From Treponema sp. (GTDB lineage Bacteria; Spirochaetota; Spirochaetia; Treponematales; Treponemataceae), in assembly GCA_004554075.1 (NCBI GenBank), contig SFOB01000047.1, forward strand, positions 1 through 22,349: 22,349 nucleotides of DNA, written 5' to 3'. Of the stretch, positions 22,098 through 22,349 are shown in pieces. The notes below the pieces were generated by a model. It ran no database searches and was not told the DNA's origin. It saw only the letters and a program-made list of their open reading frames with translations. Every line of letters begins with the position of its first letter. Within the stretch, counting starts at the first letter, position 1. A program made the translations under genes and the position numbers.

Positions 22098-22349
22098 ATG
22101 AACGTACATAACCTGATGGAAGATGTAGTAATTAAGGCAGTAAACACACTTTATGATAAAGTAAAGGCTGAGAAGGTTGCCTGGCTTACATGCGATTGTG
22201 AAAACTGTCGTCTTGATACTGTTAGTTATGTACTTAACCGAATCCCTCCAAAATATGTAGTTTCTGGCCGTGGTGTTACCCACAATGTTGAATATCTTGC
22301 AAGCTCACAGCTTCAGGCAGATATTGATTCCCTCTCTCTTGAAGGAATG
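22098..22349 (+). CDS. ComFB-family protein (3' partial)
   Basis: The frame stays open to the right window edge, giving 84 residues starting MNVHNLMEDVVIKAVNTLYD. The start, the cysteine cluster CDCENC (C32, C34, C37) followed by RLDTVSYVLNRIPPKYVVSGRG, and the length seen fit the late-competence ComFB family. Bacillus ComFB lies in the comF operon but has no proven DNA-uptake role; ComFB-type proteins in cyanobacteria and others were reported to bind cyclic di-nucleotides such as c-di-GMP. The cysteines may bind zinc. The ATG at 22098 has TAGGAG 22086-22091 before it; an in-frame ATG at 22092 is too close to that site. No competence gene is adjacent in the window. Confidence 0.88.
   Translation, partial: MNVHNLMEDVVIKAVNTLYDKVKAEKVAWLTCDCENCRLDTVSYVLNRIPPKYVVSGRGVTHNVEYLASSQLQADIDSLSLEGM

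Overview
The window looks like a chromosomal segment of a host-associated Treponema (Spirochaetota). The grounds are the family content rather than any marker gene: a 447-residue acetate kinase, a cytoplasmic LacI-type sensor fused to a GGDEF domain, a GldA/F/G-like ABC operon linked to peptidyl-tRNA hydrolase, a Lol-like export operon ending in a beta-barrel protein, and a ComFB-family gene with a CDCENC motif. Nearly all recognisable genes lie on the + strand. No tRNA, rRNA, CRISPR array, transposase or phage gene is visible.

Layout. (1) 1-1028: the C-terminal part of a membrane-bound HD-GYP c-di-GMP phosphodiesterase, cut by the window edge. (2) 1063-2655: acetate kinase with its own promoter, a hairpin plus T-run in the leader, and a terminator. 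(3) 2682-4667: a LacI-type sensor/GGDEF gene with a near-consensus -10 box only 7 bp before the ATG (possibly leaderless) and a one-base frameshift that removes the last ~50 residues of the GGDEF domain. (4) 4676-6012: a 77-bp double-hairpin repeat, then argD behind a promoter overlapped by two ARG-box-like palindromes. (5) 6062-9229: a 1055-residue exported protein that appears to join a degenerate peptidase-like domain, a middle region that may be a propeller, and an outer-membrane barrel. (6) 9337-14719: a tightly coupled operon of ABC ATPase, ABC-2 permease, GldG-like protein, DUF4340-like protein and Pth. (7) 14746-14918: a 173-bp nested inverted repeat resembling a MITE, whose right end supplies the -35 box of the next promoter. 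(8) 14982-21967: a Lol-like operon of LolD-type ATPase, two FtsX/LolC/E-type permeases, a LolA-like periplasmic protein and a beta-barrel protein, followed by a small lipoprotein and a terminator at 21995-22026. (9) 22029-end: the start of a ComFB-family gene.

How the parts fit. Two themes recur. One is c-di-GMP: a phosphodiesterase, a damaged diguanylate cyclase and a ComFB-type putative receptor lie within 22 kb. The other is envelope biogenesis: two ABC operons and several exported or outer-membrane proteins. The Lol-like operon could provide a route from inner to outer membrane in a phylum thought to lack LolB. An acidic DDDxFGD-type motif is shared between one of its permeases and its barrel protein. 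Four copies or half-copies of one hairpin repeat family lie in the intergenic gaps, three of them inside the Lol-like operon and close to ribosome binding sites.
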